From: Legionellales bacterium
GTDB taxonomy: Bacteria > Pseudomonadota > Gammaproteobacteria > Berkiellales > Berkiellaceae
Length of the DNA: 64,000 nt
NCBI GenBank assembly: GCA_002708265.1
Contig: PANA01000004.1
Span: 359,639 to 423,638, forward strand
Direction: 5' to 3'
Part shown: positions 26,229 to 35,228 of the stretch, in pieces
How the letters are laid out: every line of letters begins with the position of its first letter
How positions within the stretch are numbered: the stretch's first letter is position 1
The notes under the pieces: generated by a model
Database searches by the model: none
Told to the model about the DNA's origin: nothing
Seen by the model: the letters and a program-made list of their open reading frames with translations, nothing else
Made by a program: the position numbers and the translations under genes

Positions 26229-27135
26229 TCCGAAAAGGGTTTATCTCTGTATGTGAGTAATAGTAATGACGTTTTATATGATCGAAGTTATGATTGTCAC
26301 GAATGGCCGGAACTGTCATTAGACGTTTTACATAAGATGAGAGGTGAGGGTAGTCTAATAGTCGTTTCAGGTTGGTCTTGAAGTGTACGTAATAAACAAT
26401 ATCAAAACGGAGAAGGGTTGGAATAAGTCGAATGTCAGCTTCAGTTAGTTCGTTAGAGACCAGGTAAGGGGTTTCTTTCAAGCGATTTTCACACTTATCC
26501 AGCGCTTGGAATAATTTGGCTATAGCTTCATCATAGGCCTCTTGTGTTTTTGCAAAGCCACACCGGTAAACACCGTTGTTTATGTGCTCATAGATATAAG
26601 CGTTCCATTCATCTATCTCATCTCTATAGCTTGCAGGATAATAATCTTTTGTGTTGCCAGTTAAACTATCAAAGCCATGATTGAATATTCGTATAATTTC
26701 AGATGACTCATTGTTCACAATAGTATGCGTTTTCTTGTCCCATAAAATAGGCACAGTAACACTAGTGGAAATATCGGGTTGGGCCTTTTGATATAGTTGG
26801 TATAGGTATTGGTTTTGGTACAACTTATCCCCAGTACTGCCACTAAAGTCCTCACTAAAGGTCCAGCCGTTATCTAGTAAGTCTGGGTGAACAACACTGA
26901 TATCGATTATGTTCTCTAATCCTTTTAATGAGCGGTAAATTAAAGCCCTGGTCGCCCATGGACAAGCATAGCTGACATATAGATGATAGCGATCTGCAGC
27001 AGGGGGAAACTCTGAATCAGAATCAATTGTATCTCTAAAAGAACGGGGGATACGGTCGTAAGCCCCATTTTTATCGCTGGAAATGATACTTCCAGTTATC
27101 CACTGCCCATCAACTAGCTTGCCCATAGTTTGCAT
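26194..27135 (-). CDS. Glutathionyl-hydroquinone reductase (Xi-class GST, YqjG-like)
   Basis: 313 residues, against 328 for E. coli YqjG. Reduces glutathionyl-hydroquinones to hydroquinones with glutathione. Seen: N-terminal thioredoxin-like fold with catalytic Cys in SYACPWATR, VVHPDLLDNGWTF, TVPILWDKKT, NNESSEIIRIFN, followed by the helical C-terminal domain (DEWNAYIYEHINNGVYRCGFA, cited in part) and PYLVSNELTEADIRLIPTLLRFD. All are strong family signatures. Seventeen bases downstream of the orphan at 27153-28037 and on the same strand, so probably in the same transcript. Confidence 0.95.
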   Translation of the reverse strand: MQTMGKLVDGQWITGSIISSDKNGAYDRIPRSFRDTIDSDSEFPPAADRYHLYVSYACPWATRALIYRSLKGLENIIDISVVHPDLLDNGWTFSEDFSGSTGDKLYQNQYLYQLYQKAQPDISTSVTVPILWDKKTHTIVNNESSEIIRIFNHGFDSLTGNTKDYYPASYRDEIDEWNAYIYEHINNGVYRCGFAKTQEAYDEAIAKLFQALDKCENRLKETPYLVSNELTEADIRLIPTLLRFDIVYYVHFKTNLKRLLDYPHLSSYVKRLMTVPAIRDNHNFDHIKRHYYYSHTEINPFRIIPAGPERYLP

Positions 27136-27152
27136 AGTCCTTTATTTAATAT

Positions 27153-28037
27153 TTAAGCAGTTGCCTTAGGGCCTTTAGGGCTTAATGGCAGTTGCTGTTT
27201 ATCTCTCGATTCATTTTTCTCCGCAGCAGCGGCATCTCCTTCCTTACCGAAGGCAGCGCGTTCTGTTGCAGTGGCAACAAAATCACTTAAACGATCATCT
27301 TCAACTTCAAAGCATAGCTTATTTGAAGGTGTCATGTAAGGCGTACGAATTAACCGGCTTGGTTCAACAGGCTCTGTAAGCTTAACTAGTGTAATAGGAG
27401 GTCCTTTGACTTCGTCGCCCTCTGGACGCCGGGTAATGTCATGACAAAGTGCTCTAGCGTCATTTGGAAAGGGGAAAGAGTAGACCGTCATAAAGTTTTC
27501 ACTACCCTCTATAACGCCCTGGGAAATACCCCCAAATCCAAACTTAAATAAAATGTCTAGGTTGACGTGCTTTAGGTTGAAAGCTTCATATAGTGAATTG
27601 GGTGTCAGCGCATCATAAAATGCAACGACTACTCGACACTTTGGATTGTTCAGAGCAAGAGGAACTGCAACTCTATTAGCGCGGTCATATTGAGTCTGGG
27701 ATGCTGCCTTTTCTTTAAGAGCATGTGCCTCTTCTGGATTGAGATTTTGTGTTTTAATTTTTGCGTCAATGATGGCCTGCAAGCTTACATCAGAGTTAAC
27801 CCCAATAAACAATATTGAGTCTTCTCGACGATGATGGGGTTCGAGTCTACATTTAGTATCTAATGAAAACTCAAAGCCCGCTAAAGTGGTTGGTACGACC
27901 AAATCAGCCGGTTCCATATAAATTCCATTCGTGACAATAAGACTTTTTACGCCTTGCAGAGCAAACATCTGATCAGCAGTATCTTCGACACTGTCCCCTT
28001 TTAGTAAGGAAAGATTTTTTGGACTTTCTGAAAACAT
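27153..28037 (-). CDS. Orphan protein with charged disordered tail
   Basis: 294 residues, no family recognised. The first 240 look globular with alternating alpha and beta segments (ILFIGVNSDVSLQAIIDA; CRVVVAFYDALTP), the rest is Glu/Lys/Ala-rich and disordered, ending SPKGPKATA. No signal peptide or membrane helix. A faint resemblance of its IG-x-N and VVVAFYD segments to the Gly-rich and acidic segments of the three paralogues at 55512-59451 is noted but not convincing. No clear ribosome-binding site. A 12-bp palindrome lies 48 bases before the start. Followed by the hydroquinone reductase gene. Confidence 0.7.
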   Translation of the reverse strand: MFSESPKNLSLLKGDSVEDTADQMFALQGVKSLIVTNGIYMEPADLVVPTTLAGFEFSLDTKCRLEPHHRREDSILFIGVNSDVSLQAIIDAKIKTQNLNPEEAHALKEKAASQTQYDRANRVAVPLALNNPKCRVVVAFYDALTPNSLYEAFNLKHVNLDILFKFGFGGISQGVIEGSENFMTVYSFPFPNDARALCHDITRRPEGDEVKGPPITLVKLTEPVEPSRLIRTPYMTPSNKLCFEVEDDRLSDFVATATERAAFGKEGDAAAAEKNESRDKQQLPLSPKGPKATA

Positions 28038-28084
28038 ATTATTCGCTAACTTCTAAAGTAAAAACAGGTGACTCTTTTTACCGG

Positions 28085-28096
28085 TTTGTTAACAAA
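28085..28096. promoter_or_regulatory. Short perfect palindrome upstream of the orphan gene
   Basis: TTTGTTAACAAA is a perfect 12-bp palindrome 48 bases before the start at 28037. Could be an operator; AT-rich palindromes of this length also arise by chance. Confidence 0.25.
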
Positions 28097-28137
28097 ATGT
28101 AAACGAAATGACCTGAATCAATTCTGGCTTCTTACTT

Positions 28138-29637
28138 TTAAATGGATGTTTTTTGTAGGAGTAAGCCCATTCCAGGAACTGGGCTTCCATCTTGGACGCG
28201 AAGGGAAAAATGTCTGGCATCGATAGGCTGCAGACCAAACATTTGAGCTGTTCGTTGAACATACTCACGGCTGTGTTGATATCGCCCGGTAGGTTGTAAC
28301 GACCAATCAGTATCAGCTGACAGCTCAATGCTCAAAACAAAATAGCCATTGTTTTTTAAGGCTTGCGCAACAGATTTGAATACGTTTTCAAGTGCGCCTA
28401 TATATCCTAAAACATCGCCGGCAATAATAATATCTGCTAGCCCAACGTAGTGATGATTTAAAACAGCCGTAATATCACCTTCATGAAGTCGGTGGTAAGC
28501 GTCTAGTTTTTTTGCTTGAGCAAGCATCTGCGAAGAAATATCTATTCCGACTAAACGATAGACAATATCTGTGAAGGACGGGGCGCATAGACCTGTTCCA
28601 CAACCGATATCAATGCCAAACCAAAGATTGTCTCCCAGTGGTTTATAGGGGGACACTAGGGCTCTCAGCTCGTAAGGAACTTGATAGTCGAGACCCTTCT
28701 TTAGGTGGGAGTCGTAATTCGGTGCATAAAAGTCAAATAAATCCTTCACAAAGCTGACAGGAGCCGCGCTGGGCTGTTCTCCTTCCAGGGCCAGCACGAA
28801 GTGCTGGGCCGTCGCATTCTGAGGGTTTAATGCAAGGGCTTTTTTGAAATGATGAAGCGCTTTACCTTTTTCTTTGAGCGATAAATACAAAGTGGCAACA
28901 TTGTGATGAGCTAGAGCATGTTCAGGCACTTTTGCAAGCACCATTGCATAGAGTCGGATAGCTTCTTCTGTGTGTCCCTGCGCCCCTTGAACTAAAGCTA
29001 GATGATAGTGTGCATCTAATGCTTTTGTGTCGCGTGATAACGCTTTTTTAAGATAGGATTCTGCCTCAGACAGCTTGCCTAAACTAACCAGTAGTATTCC
29101 CAAATTATGATTTGCACCAATATGATCTTCAGATAATTCTAAAAGGCGCTCATATAACTGCTGCGCCATTCCAGGGTTATCTAGTTTTACATAGGTATTT
29201 GCAAGGTTATACAAAATATCGAGCGAGTGGGAATCCAGGCGTAAAGCTTTTTCAAAAATACCTGATGCCTGTGTTAACTTTCCTTGACGATAAAAAAGAG
29301 CCCCGATATTGTTTAAGGCCTCAGGGTACTGAGGCTTGAGTCTAAGCGCTTCACTATAAGAGCGAGCAGCGCCTTCATAATCGCCCAATGCTCGATAAAC
29401 ATTCCCGAGATGATTAAAAGTGCTAGGGTTATCCGGCTCGGCGGCAATAGAGGCACTAAGAGAGTCTCTTGCTGCCGGTAGATTACCAGCTTGAGCCAAC
29501 AAAAAGCCATGTGCACCCAATAGTTGTGCATCGCGAGGAAGGCGCTCAAGACAGCTTTGAACCAGTCTTCTTGCTTCTTCAAAGCGACCAGTTTGCAAAA
29601 GGGTAAGAGCCTGTTCTTTTTGATCTGTTATAGTCAT
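28138..29637 (-). CDS. TPR-repeat protein fused to a SAM-dependent methyltransferase
   Basis: 499 residues from the ATG at 29635-29637; a GTG five codons upstream is in frame. The first 300 residues are eight or so tetratricopeptide repeats (for example NPSTFNHLGNVYRALGDYEG, YPEALNNIGALFYRQGK). The last 190 form a class I methyltransferase with GIDIGCGTGLCAP (SAM-binding Gly loop), GIDISSQMLAQAK (acidic end of beta-2) and GDITAVL. Fusions of this kind may methylate a protein or small molecule held by the TPR part; related domains occur in glycosylation and surface-polymer loci, but none is nearby. No good ribosome-binding site; a perfect 24-bp palindrome abuts the start codon, so expression may be under tight repression. 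Confidence 0.88.
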   Translation of the reverse strand: MTITDQKEQALTLLQTGRFEEARRLVQSCLERLPRDAQLLGAHGFLLAQAGNLPAARDSLSASIAAEPDNPSTFNHLGNVYRALGDYEGAARSYSEALRLKPQYPEALNNIGALFYRQGKLTQASGIFEKALRLDSHSLDILYNLANTYVKLDNPGMAQQLYERLLELSEDHIGANHNLGILLVSLGKLSEAESYLKKALSRDTKALDAHYHLALVQGAQGHTEEAIRLYAMVLAKVPEHALAHHNVATLYLSLKEKGKALHHFKKALALNPQNATAQHFVLALEGEQPSAAPVSFVKDLFDFYAPNYDSHLKKGLDYQVPYELRALVSPYKPLGDNLWFGIDIGCGTGLCAPSFTDIVYRLVGIDISSQMLAQAKKLDAYHRLHEGDITAVLNHHYVGLADIIIAGDVLGYIGALENVFKSVAQALKNNGYFVLSIELSADTDWSLQPTGRYQHSREYVQRTAQMFGLQPIDARHFSLRVQDGSPVPGMGLLLQKTSI

Positions 29638-29660
29638 ACAGGCAGTGTACACTGCCTGTA
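29637..29660. promoter_or_regulatory. Perfect 24-bp palindrome at the start of the TPR-methyltransferase gene
   Basis: Half-site TACAGGCAGTGT is followed directly by its exact reverse complement, with no spacer. One end touches the ATG at 29635-29637, the other lies 58 bases before the divergent antiporter start. Most likely a regulator operator acting on one or both genes; a hairpin near the ribosome-binding site is also possible. The outer TACAG...CTGTA order is the reverse of a LexA box. Confidence 0.55.
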
Positions 29661-29718
29661 AACGTGGGCCAACAGTATTGTCGGCAGGAAAACTTGGATG
29701 TCATAGAGAAAATTTGCC

Positions 29719-30888
29719 ATGGAAAATGAATTTATTTACCCCATCTTTTATATTTTTACAGGAGCTGCTCTATTAGCGACTGTAGCGCTCTTTACGAGAC
29801 AGGCATTACTGATTGCTTATATTCTCTTAGGGGTGCTCCTAGGCCCCTCTGGGCTTAAGTGGGTAGGGGATCCTGATGTACTCAGACAATTCAGCGACTT
29901 CGGCATCATATTCCTATTGTTTTTGTTGGGCCTGAATCTCCCGTTGCAGAACCTATTTAGAATGCTAAGAGAAACAACCTTAGTTACCCTGGTGTCAAGC
30001 GCTTTGTTCGGTTTAGCAGCATATTTCGTGACAAAGTTAACTGGCTTTAGTTACATTGAGTCATTGGTCGTCGGTGTGAGCATGATGTTCTCGAGCACCA
30101 TTATTGGTCTTAAACTCTTGCCAACAACAATACTTCACCATCAGCGAACGGGTGAGATTGTAATCAGCGTGTTGTTGATGCAAGACATCATCGCTATTTT
30201 TAGCATGTTGTTTATAAACGCAGCAGGGACCGGCGGAGGTGTCAGTCTTGAGGAAGCCGGGTGGATTTTGGTTTCATTACCCGCCTGTGTCCTCGCAGCA
30301 TTTGCGGTTGAACGAACCATTTTAAGTAAAGCAATGCGTCGTTTTAATCGAATACATGAATACTTATTTTTAAGTGCTATCGGTTGGTGTCTTGCATGTG
30401 CTGTCGTTACTGACATGATGGGCTTATCTCTTGAGGTGGGTGCTTTCATTGGCGGGATTACGCTAGCAACGAGCCCTATCGCTCGTTTTATTGCAGAAAA
30501 CCTAAAGCCTCTTAGAGATTTCTTTTTAATCTTGTTTTTCTTTTCGCTGGGAGCTTCAATAGATTTACACTTACTTCAGCAAGTGTTGTGGCCCGCTTTA
30601 TTCTTGGCCGTTGCTATGTTGATACTTAAACCCTTAATCCTTTGCGTGCTACTTGGGAGAGTGGGAGATGGTAAACAACGTGCAATGGAAGTTGGTATGC
30701 GTCTGGGTCAAGCCAGTGAGTTTTCTCTTCTGGTTTCATATATGGCACTATCAACAGAGCTTATCACTGAGTCTGCTGCATATTTGATTCAAGGGGCTAC
30801 GGTAATAACCTTTATCGTTTCTTCGTACATCATCGTATTGAGATATCCGACTCCAATCGCGGTGAGTGACGAACTGCGCAGGGATTAA
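29719..30888 (+). CDS. Kef/CPA2-type cation:proton antiporter, no regulatory domain
   Basis: 389 residues, about 12 membrane helices. Seen: early ARTRQALLIAYILLGVLLGPSG-like region (LLIAYILLGVLLGPSG), DFGIIFLLFLLGLN, the MMFSSTIIGLKLLP block of the ion path, LLMQDIIAIFS, and GLSLEVGAFIGGITLA with the acidic residue typical of CPA2. The C-terminal TrkA-N/C domain of KefB/KefC is missing, as in many short family members. Probably exchanges K+ or Na+ for protons. The stop lies three bases before the sdaA start, so the two genes are very likely co-transcribed. Confidence 0.93.
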   Translation: MENEFIYPIFYIFTGAALLATVALFTRQALLIAYILLGVLLGPSGLKWVGDPDVLRQFSDFGIIFLLFLLGLNLPLQNLFRMLRETTLVTLVSSALFGLAAYFVTKLTGFSYIESLVVGVSMMFSSTIIGLKLLPTTILHHQRTGEIVISVLLMQDIIAIFSMLFINAAGTGGGVSLEEAGWILVSLPACVLAAFAVERTILSKAMRRFNRIHEYLFLSAIGWCLACAVVTDMMGLSLEVGAFIGGITLATSPIARFIAENLKPLRDFFLILFFFSLGASIDLHLLQQVLWPALFLAVAMLILKPLILCVLLGRVGDGKQRAMEVGMRLGQASEFSLLVSYMALSTELITESAAYLIQGATVITFIVSSYIIVLRYPTPIAVSDELRRD

Positions 30889-30891
30889 CGC

Positions 30892-32262
30892 ATGACGATT
30901 AGTATATTTGATTTATTTTCTGTTGGTGTAGGACCTTCTAGCTCGCATACTCTAGGCCCAATGAGAGCGGCTAAGAGATACGTCGATTGCTTAAAAGTTA
31001 TGGGATCACTACCTCTAGTGGAACGTGTTGAGGTAAAGCTTTATGGTTCCTTATCTCTGACAGGAGTGGGGCACGGAATTGATAAAGCATTAGTAGCTGG
31101 TCTTGAGGGTTTTTGTCCAGATACGCTTGACGTTGAGAACTTCAATCATCGTGTTGAACAGTTAAAAGAAAATCCAGTTTTGCACCTTGCACAAACCAAA
31201 GAGATAGGGTTTGTTGTTGAGCGTGATTTGGTTTATACCACTATCACCTTAGACTATCATGTCAACGGAATGACCTTTTTTGCATATGACGATAATGACC
31301 AGCTTCTTTTAGATGAAACCTACTACTCAGTTGGGGGTGGTTTTATTGTAAAAGAGGGGGAGCCTCTATCCAATCCCAATGAAGTCATACTCAAGTACCC
31401 TTATAGAAGTGCAAAGCAGATGCTTCAATTTTGTCAGGACGAAAATATTAGTATTGCAGCACTCGTCAACGAAAATGAAAAATCGTGGCGCTCGGAAGAA
31501 GAGATACAAGCACAAGCCGATAAAATTTGGTTAACAATGAAAGCTTGCGTGGAAAGAGGCCTTTCAAAAGAAGGTGTTTTACCAGGGGGGCTAAATGTTC
31601 AACGTCGAGCAAAAAAATTAAAAGACAAACTTATGATGTCTTGTCAAGAAACCAATTTTGATAATGCCAATACAATGCGCTGGTTAAATATATACGCTCT
31701 GGCTGTCAATGAAGAAAATGCGGATTGTGGTCGAGTTGTTACTGCTCCAACAAACGGTGCTTCAGGTGTTATCCCTTCTGTTTTGTATTATATGTACCGA
31801 TTTCATGAAAACTTTACATTTAAATCCGTTAGAGATTTTTTGTTGACGGCAGGTGGAATCGGTCGACTGTATAAAGAAAATGCCTCTATATCGGGCGCAG
31901 AAGTTGGCTGTCAAGGTGAAGTAGGTGTGGCTTGTTCTATGGCAGCTGCTGGCTTGACTCAAATTCTTGGTGGCACACCTTTACAAGTTCAGAATGCAGC
32001 TGAAATAGGGATGGAGCATCATTTAGGATTAACATGCGATCCTATAGGAGGCTTAGTACAAGTCCCTTGTATTGAAAGAAATGCATTAGCAGCCGTTCGG
32101 GCAATGAATATAGCACAGCTAGCATTAATGGAAGATGGTGAGCACAAAGTTGTGTCGTTAGACAAAGTAATTCAGACTATGTTTAAAACCGGCCAAGACA
32201 TGCTTTCGCAGTATAAAGAAACTGCTCAAGGTGGCTTGGCCGTCAACATCATTGAATGTTAG
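30892..32262 (+). CDS. sdaA: L-serine ammonia-lyase, single-chain iron-sulfur type
   Basis: 456 residues, E. coli SdaA is 454. Deaminates L-serine to pyruvate and ammonia with a [4Fe-4S] cluster. Seen: N-terminal [22 protein letters not shown] (quoted in part), [17 protein letters not shown], cluster cysteines in [11 protein letters not shown] and [12 protein letters not shown], and a C terminus ending NIIEC, where the final Cys acts as the fourth, resting ligand in known family members. Three bases after the antiporter gene. Pyruvate made here would feed the pyruvate dehydrogenase encoded in the window. The last four bases overlap the convergent FKBP gene. Confidence 0.97.
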   Translation: MTISIFDLFSVGVGPSSSHTLGPMRAAKRYVDCLKVMGSLPLVERVEVKLYGSLSLTGVGHGIDKALVAGLEGFCPDTLDVENFNHRVEQLKENPVLHLAQTKEIGFVVERDLVYTTITLDYHVNGMTFFAYDDNDQLLLDETYYSVGGGFIVKEGEPLSNPNEVILKYPYRSAKQMLQFCQDENISIAALVNENEKSWRSEEEIQAQADKIWLTMKACVERGLSKEGVLPGGLNVQRRAKKLKDKLMMSCQETNFDNANTMRWLNIYALAVNEENADCGRVVTAPTNGASGVIPSVLYYMYRFHENFTFKSVRDFLLTAGGIGRLYKENASISGAEVGCQGEVGVACSMAAAGLTQILGGTPLQVQNAAEIGMEHHLGLTCDPIGGLVQVPCIERNALAAVRAMNIAQLALMEDGEHKVVSLDKVIQTMFKTGQDMLSQYKETAQGGLAVNIIEC

Positions 32263-33002
32263 TTAACAATTGATAGTAATTCAATGTCAAAAACGAGCGT
32301 TTCGTTAGGGCCAATAACATTGCCAGCACCGAATTCGCCATAGGCTAAATTAGAAGGAACAACGATGCGCCATTTTGAGCCAGTAGACATCAGTGTTAAG
32401 GCTTCTGTCCAACCTGGGATAACTGCGTTAACAGGGAAAACGCTGGGTTCATTTCGGCTGTAAGAGCTGTCGAACTCTTTACCATCAATCGATGTGCCGC
32501 GGTAATGAACTTTTACTTTATCAGTAGGTTTGGGCTTAGCACCGGTCCCTTCACTGACAACCTCATATTGTAAACCAGATGGCAGGGTAACAACGTTTTC
32601 GTTACTTTGGTTTTCGGATAGGAATCGTTCACCTTTTGCTAAATTGTCTTCAGCTTTTTGTTTTACGTTAGCCAATTGCTTCTCCATAATTGTATCTTGG
32701 ACTCTTTGAATCTCTTTATGAATGTCATCCGTGCTTACTAGTAGCTGATGACCTTTGTAACTGTGGTTCAAACCTTGGTTTAAAAACTCTAAGGATAAAT
32801 CTACCCCTTGCCCTTTTAGGCTGTTACCAATATCAACCCCAATGCTATAGCTTCGACGTTCAATATCAGTTTTAGGGGCGGTTTCAGATCGACTGTCTGC
32901 TGTCGATTCAAAACGCATAGCTGGAGTATTCTCTTGTGCGATAGCCGTGCTGGTCACGAATACTAAGCCAATTGCTAAATAGCGGTTTATCAAAGAGACC
33001 AT
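32259..33002 (-). CDS. Periplasmic FKBP-type peptidyl-prolyl isomerase (FkpA/Mip-like)
   Basis: 247 residues. Signal peptide (about 1-22, ending STAIA). Residues 45-120 are the helical dimerisation domain of FkpA/Mip (RRSYSIGVDIGNSLKGQGVD, DIHKEIQRVQ), 140-247 the FKBP domain with VKVHYRGTSIDGKEFDSS, VIPGWTEAL and YGEFGAGNVIGPNETLVFDIELL, listed here in part. Assists folding of exported proteins; in Legionella and Coxiella the Mip homologue promotes infection, but FkpA of free-living species is equally close, so a virulence role cannot be read from this. Downstream of acnA-fumC-PAP2 on the same strand with a 63-bp gap. Confidence 0.94.
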   Translation of the reverse strand: MVSLINRYLAIGLVFVTSTAIAQENTPAMRFESTADSRSETAPKTDIERRSYSIGVDIGNSLKGQGVDLSLEFLNQGLNHSYKGHQLLVSTDDIHKEIQRVQDTIMEKQLANVKQKAEDNLAKGERFLSENQSNENVVTLPSGLQYEVVSEGTGAKPKPTDKVKVHYRGTSIDGKEFDSSYSRNEPSVFPVNAVIPGWTEALTLMSTGSKWRIVVPSNLAYGEFGAGNVIGPNETLVFDIELLSIVN

Positions 33003-33065
33003 AAAAGCTCCTATGTTTATGTTTTAAGATATCTATCATGCGGATAAAATAAGGGAGCAAATTAG

Positions 33066-33833
33066 CTACCACATAAATCGATATCCCAGAAGAAATCTAT
33101 CTTGATCGTGGTATGCAAGCCAGTGGGGTGCTGTCGAGTTACCATCAACTGTTTTGGATACCAGCCATGTTAAACCCCAACCAAATAAGACTTGCGAAAA
33201 ATAATGTTTGTCGTCATCGACTCTGGCAAGACCGGGGATTATTGATCCAGTGATCCATAATGCCTTTATCCAAGGGTTATCAGTTAAAGAAGCCGCGCTT
33301 AAAAAAGGGACAGCGCCATAAGCCGCATGTCCACTAACACCTCGATCTCCTTTAAATAGATGCCAATGAGAGTTGTTGGTTTCTGGCCTGTCAGCGCCTG
33401 TAACATTCGTTAGAAGCAGTTGCTGCGGTGCCATTAAAGCAGTAATACGAAATGCTCGATTACTCCATTGACTTAACAAGTTTGCAGCTGGATTATCGGA
33501 AAATTGCGCACCTATCCAATAGGTTGTTAAGTATAATGGTACAAAAAAACCCATTTGGGGAGCGCCACCTATACTATTTCCCCAGTCTCTAAGTCGATCG
33601 GTACGCCCACCCTTAATATCAGACAACCATTTTTCTCGTACTGCTCGGTCGAGTCCAGTGTTGGCAAAGGCTCCTGTAGAACCTATCAAATATGCAAATC
33701 CTTCCCAGTCAGGATTGGTATAGTATTGCTCATAATCAGAAACAACATCGTCCACGAGTCCGGTAAAAAAGTTTTCGGCAGATGCAGCTGTGCAAAATAG
33801 TGTTAGGGCCAACCCTGTAATAAACTTGCGCAT
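33066..33833 (-). CDS. PAP2-superfamily phosphatase with signal peptide
   Basis: 255 residues from the ATG at 33831-33833, preferred because GCAGG precedes it and it gives a clean signal peptide (RKFITGLALTLFCTAASA). Another ATG at 33849-33851 overlaps the fumC stop and would add six residues. The phosphatase motifs are TGADRPETNN (Arg-Pro of motif 1), GVSGHAA (motif 2, His) and ARVDDDKHYFSQVLFG (motif 3, Arg and His), in the PAP2 order. Likely periplasmic or membrane-bound and acts on a lipid phosphate or undecaprenyl-pyrophosphate-like substrate. In line with fumC and acnA, but functional linkage is not obvious. Confidence 0.87.
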   Translation of the reverse strand: MRKFITGLALTLFCTAASAENFFTGLVDDVVSDYEQYYTNPDWEGFAYLIGSTGAFANTGLDRAVREKWLSDIKGGRTDRLRDWGNSIGGAPQMGFFVPLYLTTYWIGAQFSDNPAANLLSQWSNRAFRITALMAPQQLLLTNVTGADRPETNNSHWHLFKGDRGVSGHAAYGAVPFLSAASLTDNPWIKALWITGSIIPGLARVDDDKHYFSQVLFGWGLTWLVSKTVDGNSTAPHWLAYHDQDRFLLGYRFMW

Positions 33834-33847
33834 GTTTTTGCCTGCTA

Positions 33848-35227
33848 TCATCCTATGATACCGCCTTTGGTAAGTTTATCCGCCATCAGCAACTCTTTTA
33901 GTTCAGATTCACTTAGTTCGGTCATCTCTTTAGCAACATCTAGTAATGGACGTTTTTGAGCATAAGCTTGCTTTGCTATTGCCGCCCCTTTTTCGTATCC
34001 AATGACAGCGTTTAAGGCAGTAATCAATATAGGGTTTTTATTAAGCTGAGAATCGATATGGTCGTTGTTAACTTCAAAATCTTTGATAGCTTTATCTGCT
34101 AGAATTAACATTCCATTGCTAATCAACTCCACACTGGAGAGTAGGTTATCTGCAATCATGGGTAACATAACATTCAGCTGAAAGTTTCCATGCTGTCCAC
34201 CAACACAAATGGCAGTATCATTCCCCATTACTTGCGCACAAACCATCATCATAGATTCACAAATAACAGGATTTACTTTACCTGGCATAATAGAGCTGCC
34301 TGGTTGAAGTGAGGGGAGGGCTATCTCAGATAAGCCCGCCAGTGGGCCGCTATTCATAAGACGAAGATCGTTGGAGATCTTCATGAGCGCAACTGCCAAC
34401 GTTTTAAGGATTCCCGAGAGTGCTACTATAGTATCTTGAGAGCTAATGAGGGCAAACTTGTTTCCATCTGTTGTAAATGGCAGCTCAGCCTCTTGCGACA
34501 ATACTTTAGCAAAGGCTGGCGCAAAGTTTGGGTCGGCATTAATGCCTGTCCCAACAGCCGTTCCTCCTTGTGCTAGAGAGCAAACAGAAGGTAGTAGAGC
34601 TTCTACTTGTTTTTTGACAGCGAGAACTTGTGCCTTCCAGCCCCCTAGTTCTTGACCAAAGGTAACTGGCATAGCATCCATTAAATGTGTCCGTCCAGTT
34701 TTGGTAACAGATCCTATTTCATCAATTTTTTGTTCTAAAACTTTCACAAAAAAATCGACAGCAGGGAGAAGCTGTTGCTTAACTGCAAGCGCTGCACTGA
34801 CATGAATGGTGGTGGGAATCACGTCGTTTGAGCTTTGGCCATAGTTAACATGATCGTTTGGATGAACTTTTAAGTCATCCGATGATCCGAGGTGCGCTAG
34901 CACCTCGTTCATGTTCATATTAGTACTGGTACCTGAACCAGTTTGGAATATATCAACAGGAAAATGAGACATCATATCTTCGCTGATAACTTTTTGAGCG
35001 CTGGAGGCAATTGCATCCGCAACTGGTTTTGGAATATGGCCTAAACTTCCATTCACTAATGCGGCTGATTTCTTTATTAAAGCTAAAGCATTAATAAAGC
35101 GACGCGGCATTGATTTTCCGCTGACAGGGAAGTTTTGAACGGCTCTTTGAGTTTGTGCTCCATACAATGCATCCGCCGGTACTTGCAGTTCGCCCATGCT
35201 GTCTTTTTCAATTCTAAACTCAGACAT
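33848..35227 (-). CDS. fumC: Class II fumarate hydratase FumC
   Basis: 459 residues from the ATG at 35225-35227 with GAGGT six bases upstream; a longer frame reaching 35314 overlaps acnA and is rejected. Converts fumarate to malate without an iron-sulfur cluster, so it tolerates oxidative stress. Seen: TGSGTSTNMNMNEV, GRTHLMDAMPVTFGQE, and the signature GSSIMPGKVNP. Starts one base after the acnA stop, so the two TCA-cycle genes are cotranscribed. In E. coli fumC is controlled by SoxS and pairs with the iron-dependent FumA; no other fumarase lies in the window. Confidence 0.97.
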   Translation of the reverse strand: MSEFRIEKDSMGELQVPADALYGAQTQRAVQNFPVSGKSMPRRFINALALIKKSAALVNGSLGHIPKPVADAIASSAQKVISEDMMSHFPVDIFQTGSGTSTNMNMNEVLAHLGSSDDLKVHPNDHVNYGQSSNDVIPTTIHVSAALAVKQQLLPAVDFFVKVLEQKIDEIGSVTKTGRTHLMDAMPVTFGQELGGWKAQVLAVKKQVEALLPSVCSLAQGGTAVGTGINADPNFAPAFAKVLSQEAELPFTTDGNKFALISSQDTIVALSGILKTLAVALMKISNDLRLMNSGPLAGLSEIALPSLQPGSSIMPGKVNPVICESMMMVCAQVMGNDTAICVGGQHGNFQLNVMLPMIADNLLSSVELISNGMLILADKAIKDFEVNNDHIDSQLNKNPILITALNAVIGYEKGAAIAKQAYAQKRPLLDVAKEMTELSESELKELLMADKLTKGGIIG

Positions 35228-35228
35228 T

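Noticed and set aside
29637..29660. LexA box
   Set aside because: LexA sites read CTGT...ACAG; here the order is reversed, so another regulator is more likely.
30892..32262. Frameshift or split serine dehydratase
   Set aside because: The single frame contains both domains with all cluster cysteines.
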